Counted from the first letter of the stretch, positions 17,225-25,758 are shown. The stretch is DNA of 64,000 nt from Hamadaea tsunoensis DSM 44101 (GCF_000428945.1 NZ_AUAX01000029.1:1-64000); one strand, 5' to 3'. The notes: generated by a model from the letters alone, not told the origin. Made by a program: numbers and translations.

Positions 17225-18220
17225 ATGAAAGATCAATACAGGCGCCCGTTGATCGTCCTGTCTGGACTCGGGCTGCTCCTGTCGGCTGCCTGCGGCCCGG
17301 CTCACCCGGCCGCAGCCCCCGCCGCGTCCGCGAGCGCCGCCGCTCCCGGGTTCGTCCAGGTGACGCAGGCCGACGCCAAGGCCGTGCTGGACGCGTACAT
17401 CGTGGTCAACAACAAGGTCAACGCCGCTCGGGACGTCGCGGGGCTGGCCGCGTACGAGGGCGGTCCGAGCCTGGACGCCGACAAGGGCGACCTCACCAAC
17501 GACCGGCTGCTGAACCCGAAGAAGGCCGGCATCAGCGAGTTCACCTATGTGGACGCGACGTTCTCGATCCCGGCCGTCTCGGCGTACCCCCGGTGGTTCC
17601 TGGCGAGGGCCCACGTGAGCGACAAGGGCAAGCAGCCGGACGTGGCGTGGAGCTACCTGCTCTTCCGCCAGGCCGCGAAGGACGGGCCGTGGCTGCAGGT
17701 GGCGAGCCCCAAGGGAACCGACGCGGACAGCGACGTGCCGGCGGTGCGGGTGGACGACGGCGGCCTCGCGACGGCGCCGGCGCTCGACGCCGCGGACGTG
17801 GTCGTGCCGCCGTCGAAGGTCGCGGCCCTGTACGCGCAGCGCCTCGACAACGGCGCGCTGGACCGGTTCGCCGGGGCGGACGGCTGGGTGGACTGGGTCG
17901 CGCGGGAGAAGGGCAGCTCGGCTTCGAAGGTGAAGGCGACGATCGCCGCCGCACCGTCCTATCCGGACTACGCCCTGACGGCGGCCGACGGCGGCGCGCT
18001 GGTCTTCACCACCGTCACGATCGGGATGCGGTACGACATCCACAAGGGCTCGTGGATGACCTACAACGGCTCCGGGTTCCTCAAGGGCAGGTACACCCAG
18101 TACATGCAGACGAAGTACATCCTCGAAGCGCTGATCTACGTCCCGCCGGCCGGCGGCGGCGGCAAGCAGCTGCGCGTCCTCGGCACGTACGGGCAGATGG
18201 TCGCCGGATCCGGCAAGTAG
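17225..18220 (+). CDS. Secreted lipoprotein of unknown function
   Basis: 331 residues. A basic N-terminus (MKDQYRRP) and hydrophobic core end in a lipobox LLSAAC (Cys near residue 23), followed by an Ala/Pro-rich tether, so it should be lipid-anchored outside the membrane. The mature part begins with a helix (ADAKAVLDAYIVVNNKVNAA) and continues as a mixed alpha/beta protein with Trp and Tyr-rich strands (WMTYNGSGFLKGRYTQY). It resembles uncharacterised actinobacterial lipoproteins (DUF8094-like), which I cannot confirm. It is followed by a convergent membrane gene after 7 bp. Confidence 0.8.
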   Translation: MKDQYRRPLIVLSGLGLLLSAACGPAHPAAAPAASASAAAPGFVQVTQADAKAVLDAYIVVNNKVNAARDVAGLAAYEGGPSLDADKGDLTNDRLLNPKKAGISEFTYVDATFSIPAVSAYPRWFLARAHVSDKGKQPDVAWSYLLFRQAAKDGPWLQVASPKGTDADSDVPAVRVDDGGLATAPALDAADVVVPPSKVAALYAQRLDNGALDRFAGADGWVDWVAREKGSSASKVKATIAAAPSYPDYALTAADGGALVFTTVTIGMRYDIHKGSWMTYNGSGFLKGRYTQYMQTKYILEALIYVPPAGGGGKQLRVLGTYGQMVAGSGK

Positions 18221-18227
18221 ACCCGGC

Positions 18228-18767
18228 TCAGGCCGCCGGCTGGTCCTCGGCCGGCGGCCCGCTCGGCCGGGTCTTCAGGGTTCCGACGATCGGCGCGGGG
18301 AAGCCCTGGGCGAGTTTCTCCGCGATCTCGTCGCGGGTCCGCAGCGCCCGGTTCCAGCCGACCACCCCGGTCGAGAAGATCTTCTCCACCCGCCCGTCGT
18401 CGCAGGCCGCCTCGACCTCCCACGGCCGCCGCAGCAGCACCCGGGCCGGGATCGCGAGGAGCAGCAGCGCCACGACGACGAAGACGTCGACGACGAGCAG
18501 CAGCAGCGGCAGCAGGATGAACCAGAACAGCAGACCGCCGACGACCAGCAGGAGGATGCCGAACACGATCGCGCCCAGGTCGTCGCCCCCGCAGCCGCCC
18601 AGGTCGCCGCAGCCGTTCAGGTCGCCGAGGCCGCCGCGGTCGGGCTCGCCCGCGCGGCGCCGCCGCCACGCGCCGAACCGGCGGAACAGCGCCGACCAGC
18701 GCGGCAACCAGACGACACGGACGCGCCACTCGTCGCCGCCGGGGGAGGTGACCTGCACGGTTTTCAC
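18228..18767 (-). CDS. Membrane protein with cytoplasmic tail, unknown function
   Basis: 179 residues, GTG start (MKTVQVTSPGGDEWRVRVVW). A basic segment precedes a Gly/Cys/Asp-rich loop (CGDLGGCGGDDLG) and two long hydrophobic helices at about 65-108. A soluble tail of about 60 residues follows (WNRALRTRDEIAEKLAQGF). Found as an orphan; no family recognised. Confidence 0.7.
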   Translation of the reverse strand: MKTVQVTSPGGDEWRVRVVWLPRWSALFRRFGAWRRRRAGEPDRGGLGDLNGCGDLGGCGGDDLGAIVFGILLLVVGGLLFWFILLPLLLLVVDVFVVVALLLLAIPARVLLRRPWEVEAACDDGRVEKIFSTGVVGWNRALRTRDEIAEKLAQGFPAPIVGTLKTRPSGPPAEDQPAA

Positions 18768-18805
18768 CGCGCGACCCTACCGGTACGCGTCAAGTCGCCC
18801 GCCGG

Positions 18806-18832
18806 GCGGGCGCCGGCCGGTCCGGCGCCCGC
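18806..18832. terminator. Terminator of the glycoside hydrolase gene
   Basis: 11-bp perfect stem, GCGGGCGCCGG with CCGGCGCCCGC, and a 5-nt loop, starting 13 bp after the hydrolase stop on the minus strand. Confidence 0.8.
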
Positions 18833-18844
18833 TGCGGGCCGACC

Positions 18845-20686
18845 TCAGGAGCGGGTGGTGATGACGACGACCGTGTTCGCGCCCACGGACAGGGTCTTGC
18901 CGCCGGTCAGGTCGAGCCGGTACGCGTCGCCGACCGGCACCGGGAATCCGTTGGCGTCGGTCTTCGGCTCCGCGTCCCTGGCGAAGACGTACTTGTGCAC
19001 GAGGAGCGATCCGGTGTCCTCGTCGACGGGCACCTGCTGCAGGCTGCCGGTGCGGTTGACCAGGACGATCGTCCAGCCGCCCCCGGGCAGTTCCGCGGCG
19101 AGCACGCGTACGCCGGCCGGCTGCGCGGGGGCGTGGATGACCGATCCGGTCGGCAGGTACCGGCACAGCAGGCTCCACGTGTAGAACCACGGCCGCAGCC
19201 TGGTCGAGTGCGCCGAGACGTGGGCGGGGTCCTCGTCGCCGCGGCCCCACATACCGCAGTACGTCTCGTAGGCGTACCCGTCCAGGCACCAGGCCGCGGC
19301 CCCGTCCACGCCGGCCCGGGCCTCCTGCACGGCCAGGTCGGCCATGCGCAGCGCCTGTTCGGGCTCCAGCTCGAAATCGTAGTTCTTGACCAGTTCGCCG
19401 GTTTCCGGGTCCAGGACCTCGGCCGCCTTCATCCCGGTCTCGCCGAGCAGGATCGGCGTACCCGGGCGGGCCGACCGCAGCTGGGCCACGGCGCCGGTCA
19501 TCACCGGCAGGACGTAGTCGGGCGGCGCGGAGTAGAGCTCCTGGCTGTAGAAATGCGCGTCACTGGCCCCGATGAGGGCGCCCTGCCGGGCCGACCGCAG
19601 CCACCACGAACCGTTGTCCTTCCACGTGCCGGTGCTCGCGAAGGTCTGGGTCAGGTCGCCCAGCTGATCGTCGATGGTGGTACTCGCGTTGGACAGCTTC
19701 ACCTCGCCGACCGTGTGCTCGCCCGCCGAGGTGGCCACCGACAGCCGCAGGTACTTGGCGTTCGTGATGGCGCCCAGCGCGTAGTCGTAGCGGAACATGC
19801 CGCCCGCGTTCTTGCCGGTGACCGTGCCGACCGGCTGGGGCACCGGAACGTGCAGCTCGTTCCAGGTGACGGCGTCCGAGGACTTCTGGAAGGTGACCGA
19901 GGTGTCGGCGGCGGTGTCGGCGAAGACCGTGGCGCTCATGGTGCTGTAGTTGGCCAGCTTCCAGACCAGGCCGGCGGGGCAGGTCCCGGTCTTGCAGGTC
20001 GTCGCGGTCTGGTGGTTGAGATCGCCGCTGTAGACGGAGATGCCGGCCTCGGCGGTGTCCGCGCCGGAGATCGTGGTCCTGTGCGTGTCCACGCCCTTCT
20101 CGGCGAACGCGACGACGAGGTTGTCGGTGGCCGTCACCCAGTCGTCGAAGGAGTGGCCGCCGCTCTCGTCGGGCACGTTGGGCTCGTTGAAGCCGACCCA
20201 GTAGGTCGGCGCCGCGCCGTCGTCCTGCAGCCGGCGTACGAGTTTCGCCGCGACCTCGGCGGTGTGCAGCTTGGTGTACGTCAGATTCTGCAGGCCGAAA
20301 AGGCCGCTGACGACGGGTACGCCCTTGTCGACGTAGTACTTGACGACTTGGAGAGCGTTCGCGTACTGGGCGCTGGTGTCGAAGCTCCAGTGGTCGGTGT
20401 TGTCGTCACCCGACCAGAACCACGGCAGGTTGAACATCACCCGGACCACGCCGGGCGAGATGTACGCGGTACGCGTCTGCATCGTGGCCCAGTCCTGCGC
20501 CGACCAGGAGGTGGCCGGGTTGGGCGGCTGAGGATTCTGGTTGTAGCCCAGGCCGATCCAGTTGCTGGCCACCACGTCGTCGCCGGTGAGGGCGAGTCCG
20601 CGGGCGGGAGCGGCCAGGAAGGCGGTCAGCAGGACGAGGACTGCGACGAGAGCGGTACGGACACGGGTGGGTGCCGGTGGACGCAT
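18845..20686 (-). CDS. Secreted glycoside hydrolase, clan-A-like (beta/alpha)8
   Basis: 613 residues. The start MRPPAPTRV has GGAGAG upstream and opens a signal peptide ending near residue 30. The catalytic barrel shows YWVGFNEPNVPDESG near residue 165 (Asn-Glu-Pro, the acid/base signature of clan GH-A) and ILLGETGMKAAE near 414 (candidate nucleophile Glu). Between them lies an inserted region of about 150 residues rich in beta-strands (SVTFQKSSDAVTWNELHVPVP, YLRLSVATSAGEHTVGEVKLS) resembling a discoidin/CBM32-like fold. A C-terminal beta-sandwich ends in VVVITTRS. Substrate is not clear; plant or fungal polysaccharide is plausible. A weak TTGACC/CAGGAT pair at 20729-20758 may be its promoter. 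It is a single-gene unit. Confidence 0.8.
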   Translation of the reverse strand: MRPPAPTRVRTALVAVLVLLTAFLAAPARGLALTGDDVVASNWIGLGYNQNPQPPNPATSWSAQDWATMQTRTAYISPGVVRVMFNLPWFWSGDDNTDHWSFDTSAQYANALQVVKYYVDKGVPVVSGLFGLQNLTYTKLHTAEVAAKLVRRLQDDGAAPTYWVGFNEPNVPDESGGHSFDDWVTATDNLVVAFAEKGVDTHRTTISGADTAEAGISVYSGDLNHQTATTCKTGTCPAGLVWKLANYSTMSATVFADTAADTSVTFQKSSDAVTWNELHVPVPQPVGTVTGKNAGGMFRYDYALGAITNAKYLRLSVATSAGEHTVGEVKLSNASTTIDDQLGDLTQTFASTGTWKDNGSWWLRSARQGALIGASDAHFYSQELYSAPPDYVLPVMTGAVAQLRSARPGTPILLGETGMKAAEVLDPETGELVKNYDFELEPEQALRMADLAVQEARAGVDGAAAWCLDGYAYETYCGMWGRGDEDPAHVSAHSTRLRPWFYTWSLLCRYLPTGSVIHAPAQPAGVRVLAAELPGGGWTIVLVNRTGSLQQVPVDEDTGSLLVHKYVFARDAEPKTDANGFPVPVGDAYRLDLTGGKTLSVGANTVVVITTRS

Positions 20687-20850
20687 GGGTCTCTCCAAGA
20701 TATGGGGATGTTCGTTGCGCGCGCCCAAATCCTGCTGGGATACAGAGGTGGTGGTCAATGTCTCGTACGGTCCCCGAACAATCGCCGAACCTGTCCCGTT
20801 CGTCGGACCGCAACCGCCCCGCCCCGCCGCCCCGCCGGCCCGAGCTTGCG

Positions 20851-20920
20851 ACGATCTTGCGCGAATGTCCGGGCCTTTCCGGCATACCGGACGGATTTCG
20901 GGGCATTCGCGCAAGATCGT
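20851..20920. repeat. Family B intergenic hairpin element, copy B1 (70 bp)
   Basis: Left arm 20851-20870 (ACGATCTTGCGCGAATGTCC) and right arm 20901-20920 pair with one mismatch around a 30-nt centre that contains a smaller TCCGG-CATA-CCGGA hairpin. A second copy of exactly the same arm length and span is at 27826-27895. It lies between the divergent glycoside hydrolase and membrane protein genes; the rest of the 308-bp gap shows nothing clear. Confidence 0.9.
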
Positions 20921-20994
20921 TGGATCGGCGCGTGACGGGACTGTGGCGACGCCGCGTCCTCCCTAGAATCTCCTCCATCGTCGATGGGGGAGAC

Positions 20995-21579
20995 ATGGAC
21001 AGCCTGGGAGACGTGCAAACGGCGGACGGCGTCCAGGAGGAGCCGGCCGAGAAAGCGGTCGCCTCCGCGGGAAGGCCGCCGTTCGGCAACAGCATCGCCT
21101 TCATCCTGCTGGCGGCGGTCGCCGTGGCGGCGCTTCTGTTGGGCCATGCGGCTTTCGCCGAACTGCGGCAGGTGACGCGGTGGCTGGCGGCGCTGGCCGT
21201 CCTGGCCGGGCTGAGCGCGTTGGCCGTGGCGCTGTTCCCGGCGCGGGACCGCCGGCCGGCGGTGCGACTCACGGCCGTGGGGCTGAGCCTGCTCGGCGCG
21301 GCGGTCGCCGTGACGTGGCTCGGGCAGGGAGGGCTGCCCGAGGGGCGGATGACCGTCGAGTACGGCGACGGCTCCCAGGTGTGCGGTGACGTGTCCTGGA
21401 GTACGCGTGACTTCCTGCGGGTGGAGTTCGCTTACTACGACCCGAATGTGAAGACGCGTTCCAGCGGACCGGACGGGCGGTACGAGCCCGACGGGGTGGC
21501 GGACCTCGTGATCCCGAGCGGGCAGATACGCACACTGCTGCCGACCGACACCTGCCCGCAGCAGCTGAAGCCCAAGTAG
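20995..21579 (+). CDS. Small membrane protein, unknown function
   Basis: 194 residues from ATG 20995, preceded by GGGGGAG at the right distance. An acidic N-terminal 30 residues, then three hydrophobic helices at about 38-58, 65-85 and 95-112. A soluble domain with two Cys (VCGDVSWS near the middle, TCPQQ at the end) probably faces outside. TAGAAT at 20964-20969 is a possible -10. No family recognised. Confidence 0.75.
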   Translation: MDSLGDVQTADGVQEEPAEKAVASAGRPPFGNSIAFILLAAVAVAALLLGHAAFAELRQVTRWLAALAVLAGLSALAVALFPARDRRPAVRLTAVGLSLLGAAVAVTWLGQGGLPEGRMTVEYGDGSQVCGDVSWSTRDFLRVEFAYYDPNVKTRSSGPDGRYEPDGVADLVIPSGQIRTLLPTDTCPQQLKPK

Positions 21580-21635
21580 CCGGCGGGAGGCGACGGCCGC
21601 CACCGGGCTTGCCGCCGTTTGCGACACTGGCCCAG

Positions 21636-22454
21636 GTGAATCACGTGACGTCCGCCGACGGTACGAGAATCGAGTTCACCAGCGTGGGCGACGGCCCGGG
21701 ACTGGTCGTCCTCCCGGGTAACAACCGCCGGGCCCGCCACTACGAGCGGCTCGCCGCGGTGCTGTCCGAGCGGTATCGCGTACACGTCCTCGATCGGCGG
21801 GGTCGTGGCGGCAGCGGGCCGCAGGGGCCGGCGTACAGCATCGACAAGGAAGTCGACGACGCGGTCGCGGTGATGACCGCCACCGGCGCCGACTCGGTCT
21901 TCGGGCACAGCTACGGCGGGCTTGTGGGACTGCACCTCGCGCTCCGGCAGCCGGTGCGGTCGCTGGTGCTGTACGAGCCCGGCGCGGACATCGGCGGCCG
22001 GCTCGACGGCAGCTTCCTGGCGGAGTTCACCCGCCGGGTGGAGTCGGGCCAGCGGGTACGGCCGTTCGCGCTGTTCCTTCAGCGTATGGGGCTGCTGCCG
22101 TTCGGCAAGGCGCCCCGTTTCGTGTTCACGGCGGTCTCCGCGCTCATCCTCGCCGACCGTACCGAGGGCGCCGAGATGCGCGCGATGATGCCGACGACCC
22201 CGGCCGAACTGGGCGAGCTGATCCGGCTCGCGTCGGACGGCTCCCGCTACCGGGCGATCGGCTCGCCGACGCTGGTGCTGGCGGGGAGCAAGACCGCTCC
22301 GGCGTTCCTGCTCGACATCTGCGCGGACCTGGCGGACATCGTTCCCGGTGCCCGCTGCGAAGTGCTGGAAGGTCTGGGCCACAACGCTCCCGACAACGAC
22401 GCTCCGGAAACGGTCGCCGCCCGCATCGCCGCCGAGCTGGCCGTCCACGCCTGA
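21636..22454 (+). CDS. Alpha/beta hydrolase
   Basis: 272 residues with the GTG at 21636 (MNHVTSADGTRIEFTSVG). A TTG at 21609 in the same frame is possible, but the homologous core starts after 21636 and no ribosome site is seen for either, so a leaderless message is possible. The nucleophile elbow VFGHSYGGLVGL holds Ser near residue 92, the acid is probably in the strand before FLLDICADLADI, and the catalytic His is in EGLGHNAPDND near the end. Fold and triad fit small esterases or haloalkane-dehalogenase-like enzymes. The substrate cannot be told from sequence. Confidence 0.85.
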   Translation: MNHVTSADGTRIEFTSVGDGPGLVVLPGNNRRARHYERLAAVLSERYRVHVLDRRGRGGSGPQGPAYSIDKEVDDAVAVMTATGADSVFGHSYGGLVGLHLALRQPVRSLVLYEPGADIGGRLDGSFLAEFTRRVESGQRVRPFALFLQRMGLLPFGKAPRFVFTAVSALILADRTEGAEMRAMMPTTPAELGELIRLASDGSRYRAIGSPTLVLAGSKTAPAFLLDICADLADIVPGARCEVLEGLGHNAPDNDAPETVAARIAAELAVHA

Positions 22455-22482
22455 CGGCGGACCGCCGGGCGCCCATGAACAG

Positions 22483-22521
22483 ACGGCGTGTACGCCCACG
22501 CGGGAAGGGCGCACACGCCGT
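22483..22521. terminator. Bidirectional terminator
   Basis: ACGGCGTGT (22483-22491) pairs with ACACGCCGT (22513-22521), with an inner CCC/GGG pair in the loop. It lies between the convergent hydrolase and GH43-like genes. Confidence 0.7.
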
Positions 22522-22527
22522 ACGCCG

Positions 22528-23925
22528 TCAGGAGCGGGTCCAGGACTGGTTGGAGCCGCCGTTGCACGTCCAGATCTCGACCTTGCTGCCGTTGGCCGTT
22601 GCGGCGCCGGTCACATCGAGGCACAGGCCGGACTGCACGCCGGTGACGGTCCCGTTGCCGTTGATGTTCCACTGCTGGTTGCCGGCACCGGTGCAGGACG
22701 CTATCTGCGCGGCGGCGCCCGCGGACGTCGACTGGTTGGCGACCTCCAGGCACTTGTTGCCGTAGACGACGAGTTCCTTGGTGGCGTTCAGGGTCCAGGA
22801 CTGGTTGCTGCCGCCGTTGCAGTCCCAGATCACGACCTGGGTGCCGTCGGTGGTGGACGAGTTGGGGACGTCCAGGCAGCGGTTCGAGGCGACGCCGCGG
22901 AGGACGGACGTGCCGGTTCCGCCGCCGCCGCCACCGGTCACGACACCGGTGGCGGTGTCCACGGTCCAACTGGACTGGCAGCTCATCGAGACCGTGGTGC
23001 CGTTGACGGTGAGCGGCTCCCATACGTAGCGGGAGTCGGTGAGGTTGCCGGAGTTCCACCGGTCACCGAGGAACACGTAGCTCGTGGTGCTGCTGCCCGC
23101 GACGGGGACGATCGCGGTCGTCTGCGAGTTGCAGGTGTTGGTCCCCGACGGGGCGAAACTGCGGAACGAGCTCCATGTTCCGGCGATCGACGTCGCGGTC
23201 GCGTACTGGTTGTCGTTGGTGGACCAGCCGGTCAGGTGCGAGCCGAAGAGGTAGTACGTGCCGCCGATCTTGACCATGGCCGGCGCCTCGTACTGGTTGA
23301 GCGTCTTCACCAGCGACGTGACGGTGAGGAAGTCGGACGAGAGCTGGTAGATCTGCAGCTTCGTGTTGGTCCGGTCCTCGCTGATGAAGTAGCCGGTGGA
23401 GCCGTCGAGGAACAGGTTGTCGTCGAGGCTGTCGTGGCCCAGCGGCTTGAAGCTGCCGCGGTAGGTGTAGCTGCCGCAGACGCTGGAACTGGTCGCCACG
23501 CCGGCTTTGCGCTCGGCGTAGCTGGAGCTGTCGATGTGCATGTACATGACGTACGTGGCGGTGGCCGCGTTGTAGATGACGTGCGGCCGCTCGACGATCC
23601 GGTTGGGCCCCAGGTCGCCGCTGGACTGCCGGGTCAGCACGTTGGCCACGAAGGTCCAGTGGCTCAGGTCGGTCGACGAGTAGCACTTGACGTTCTGGAA
23701 GGGCGAGCCGCTGGTCTTGTCCTCGCCGAGCCAGTAGTAGGTGCTTCCCACCTTGGTGATGCCCTCGCCGTGGGCCTGGATGACGTTGCCGGACGAGTCG
23801 TTCCACACGGCGCCCGGCGTGATGGTGACCGCGGCGGCGGAAGCGGGGGAGGCCGCGGCGGCGGCGAGACTGAGGGCGGCGAGCAGCGCGATCGTCGGGC
23901 GGGTGAACAGGAGACGTCTGTTCAT
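22528..23925 (-). CDS. Secreted GH43-like exo-hydrolase with ricin-type lectin domain
   Basis: 465 residues with a signal peptide ending near residue 31 (SPASAAA). Residues 35-320 are a five-bladed-propeller-type catalytic domain with AVWNDSSGNVIQAHGEGI, YYWLGEDKT and PHVIYNAATATYVMYMH, the pattern of GH43 subfamily exo-beta-1,3-galactanases. A Gly-run linker (VVTGGGGGGTGTS) joins a C-terminal ricin-B beta-trefoil with three repeats (NQSWTLN, NQQWNIN, NQSWTRS), as in family CBM13. Predicted role: extracellular attack on arabinogalactan side structures. A good promoter lies at 24072-24100, leaving a leader of about 140 nt. Confidence 0.85.
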   Translation of the reverse strand: MNRRLLFTRPTIALLAALSLAAAAASPASAAAVTITPGAVWNDSSGNVIQAHGEGITKVGSTYYWLGEDKTSGSPFQNVKCYSSTDLSHWTFVANVLTRQSSGDLGPNRIVERPHVIYNAATATYVMYMHIDSSSYAERKAGVATSSSVCGSYTYRGSFKPLGHDSLDDNLFLDGSTGYFISEDRTNTKLQIYQLSSDFLTVTSLVKTLNQYEAPAMVKIGGTYYLFGSHLTGWSTNDNQYATATSIAGTWSSFRSFAPSGTNTCNSQTTAIVPVAGSSTTSYVFLGDRWNSGNLTDSRYVWEPLTVNGTTVSMSCQSSWTVDTATGVVTGGGGGGTGTSVLRGVASNRCLDVPNSSTTDGTQVVIWDCNGGSNQSWTLNATKELVVYGNKCLEVANQSTSAGAAAQIASCTGAGNQQWNINGNGTVTGVQSGLCLDVTGAATANGSKVEIWTCNGGSNQSWTRS

Positions 23926-24071
23926 GGCGATCCCTTTCGGTCATGCCGGCGGCACCGAACGGGCCCTCGGATCGTGCGCCACCGGGGAGACGGCGGGCGG
24001 ACCGGGCACGAGGGCGGCGTGGGGACGGGTGCCGCGATCGGCGTTGATGTTGATCGATGTATCGGGCGGTC

Positions 24072-24100
24072 AACGTAACTCTTCCCGGGTGGGTCGTCAA
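24072..24100 (-). promoter_or_regulatory. Predicted sigma-70-type promoter of the GH43-like gene
   Basis: On the minus strand TTGACG (24100-24095), 17 bp, then TACGTT (24077-24072). Just downstream is CGATACATCGATCAACATC, a partly symmetric stretch where a sugar-responsive repressor could bind. Confidence 0.55.
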
Positions 24101-24119
24101 TGACGGTCGGCCCGCTCCA

Positions 24120-24713
24120 CTACGGTTGCGCCGCTCCCCTGTACGCGACGAACGGCAGCATCCGATGCGCCTCCTTCTCGACGGCCTCCCGGTCGGCGGC
24201 TGCGAGCGGCCGGAACGGGGCGAGCCGGATGTCGTCTCCGGTGAAGGACCAGGTCCCGCGGACGAAGCCGTCGATGAGGATGGTCGGTCGCACCAGGGCC
24301 CGGCCGGGCATGACCTGCTTGCGATCATCGTCGTCGATGATGCGGCTGCGGTCGGCGTGGCCCAGAAGGATGTTGTTGCCGTTGCGGCGGAAGTACGCGG
24401 AGTTCGCGGTGCGGTCGAGGACGGGTTGCAGGAGAGGCCGCAGCCGACGGAAGTCGTCGGCCGCGGCGAGGTGCTGGGTGCTGCGCAGGAGGCCGGAGCG
24501 CACGACCTGCCTCTCGTTCAGAAGCGCGGTCAGGTGGGCGTGGGTGAATCCGCGGATCCGGCTCCACAGCCCGAGGTAGGGCCAGTTCGGTTCCTGTGCC
24601 TGCAGCGCGACGAGGTGCCGGATCACGTTCATCGGCGGCTGGCCGGTGCGTTCCAGGAGGAACTGGCGCTGCAGGAGTGCCCGGTTGAGGACGCGCCGGG
24701 ACGGCGGCGTCAT
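24120..24713 (-). CDS. Winged-helix (AlkZ/HTH_42) protein, internally shortened
   Basis: 197 residues, about half of the usual 350-400 for this family, whose best-known member AlkZ is a DNA glycosylase that unhooks crosslinked bases. The N-terminal part is normal (LNRALLQRQFLLER, HLVALQAQEPNWPYLGLWSRI, GLLRSTQHL) and so is the C-terminal part (NNILLGHADRSRII, ILIDGFVRGTWSF, APFRPLAAADREAVEKEA). They are joined at about residue 110 (LDRTANSAYFRRNGNNILL), where 140 or more residues are missing. The frame stays open, so this looks like an in-frame deletion. Activity is doubtful. The ATG overlaps the oxidoreductase stop by 4 bp, so the two are co-translated. Confidence 0.75.
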   Translation of the reverse strand: MTPPSRRVLNRALLQRQFLLERTGQPPMNVIRHLVALQAQEPNWPYLGLWSRIRGFTHAHLTALLNERQVVRSGLLRSTQHLAAADDFRRLRPLLQPVLDRTANSAYFRRNGNNILLGHADRSRIIDDDDRKQVMPGRALVRPTILIDGFVRGTWSFTGDDIRLAPFRPLAAADREAVEKEAHRMLPFVAYRGAAQP

Positions 24714-25696
24714 GCCAGCGGTACCGAGACGTTGCCGCGGAAGTCGCCGCGCAGCAGCGACAGGAAGGCATCGGGTACGCCGTCGATGCCCGTCTCGACG
24801 ACCGTCTGCGGGAAGACGAAACCGTCCTGGTCGAGCCAGGTCTGGAAGTGGCTGTGCCACGCGGCGATCTGGTCGGGGGTGTGAAAGCAGGAGAACGGGA
24901 GCAGGTGCACACCCTTGGCCTCGGCGGCCGCCCGGTCGGGCGCGGGGAACCGGTCGGCGGCCGCGCCCAGCTGGGTCGACAGCGATCCGCACAGGGCGAA
25001 CCGCGCTCCCGGCACGGCCACCTCCAGCGCGGCGTCGTAGAGAGCGCCGCCGACCGTGTCGAAGAAGACCGTGATTCCTTCAGGGGCCAGCTCCTTGAGC
25101 GCGGCGACCGGGTCCTGGTGGTGGTCGAAGGCGGCGTCGAGGCCGAGCGTGCCGACCAGGTACTCCGCCTTGGCCTGGCTGCCCGCGCTGCCGACGACCT
25201 TCGCCGCGCCCAGGTTGCGGGCGATCTGGGCGGCCAGGGAGCCGACGCCACCGGCCGCGCCCGAGACGAACACGACATCACCCGGGCCGACCTTGGCCAC
25301 GTCCGCGACGCCGTAGTACGCCGTCGGTCCCTGGGCCAGGTGGAAGTTGGGATCCGGATACGTGTCCCGGTCGAGTTTGACGTACGCGCCGGCCGGGCCG
25401 GCGGAATGCGTACTCCAGCCGCTCATCGACTGGACCAGGTCGCCTTCCCGCAGGCCCGGATCCGCCGACCGGAGCACTGTGCCGACGGCCGTGAGGCCGA
25501 TGCGCCGACCCGGCTGCCACGCGGGGACCGGCAGGTGGCAGTCGGAGCGCATGAGTTCCAGACAGGTGGCGGCGAGGCCGAGGTAGTCGGTGCGGACCAC
25601 GACGTCGCCGTCGATCTCGACCTCGGCGACGGTGAAGTGCTCCCGCCCCGGTACGCCGACGATCTGGGCGGTCAGCTGAATCTCGTGAGTGATCAT
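24710..25696 (-). CDS. Zinc-independent medium-chain oxidoreductase (quinone reductase type)
   Basis: 328 residues. The start at MITHEIQLTAQ is the more natural one; ten extra codons upstream are in the same frame. An N-terminal GroES-like domain is followed by the nucleotide-binding motif SGAAGGVGSLAAQIA near residue 150 and VVGSAGSQAKAEYL, typical of NADPH users. The Cys/His zinc ligands of alcohol dehydrogenases are absent. Likely reduces alpha,beta-unsaturated carbonyls or quinones (curcumin-reductase/leukotriene-B4-dehydrogenase branch). It is divergent from a WYL regulator across a 62-bp gap holding a 27-bp inverted repeat, so probably controlled by that regulator. Confidence 0.88.
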   Translation of the reverse strand: MITHEIQLTAQIVGVPGREHFTVAEVEIDGDVVVRTDYLGLAATCLELMRSDCHLPVPAWQPGRRIGLTAVGTVLRSADPGLREGDLVQSMSGWSTHSAGPAGAYVKLDRDTYPDPNFHLAQGPTAYYGVADVAKVGPGDVVFVSGAAGGVGSLAAQIARNLGAAKVVGSAGSQAKAEYLVGTLGLDAAFDHHQDPVAALKELAPEGITVFFDTVGGALYDAALEVAVPGARFALCGSLSTQLGAAADRFPAPDRAAAEAKGVHLLPFSCFHTPDQIAAWHSHFQTWLDQDGFVFPQTVVETGIDGVPDAFLSLLRGDFRGNVSVPLA

Positions 25697-25714
25697 GACA
25701 ACGACCCTAGAAGA

Positions 25715-25741
25715 GCTTCCGGCCACTTCCTGACCGGAAGC
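25715..25741. promoter_or_regulatory. Candidate operator of the WYL regulator
   Basis: GCTTCCGG (25715-25722) and CCGGAAGC (25734-25741), perfect arms with 11-bp spacing, in the 62-bp gap between the divergent oxidoreductase and WYL regulator. A TAGGGT -10-like hexamer for the oxidoreductase lies beside it. Confidence 0.6.
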
Positions 25742-25758
25742 CGTGCGAAGATCGCGAC

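Noticed and set aside
22348-24078. A long plus-strand frame through the GH43-like gene
   Set aside because: No domain or ribosome site; the opposite frame has a signal peptide, catalytic motifs and three ricin repeats.
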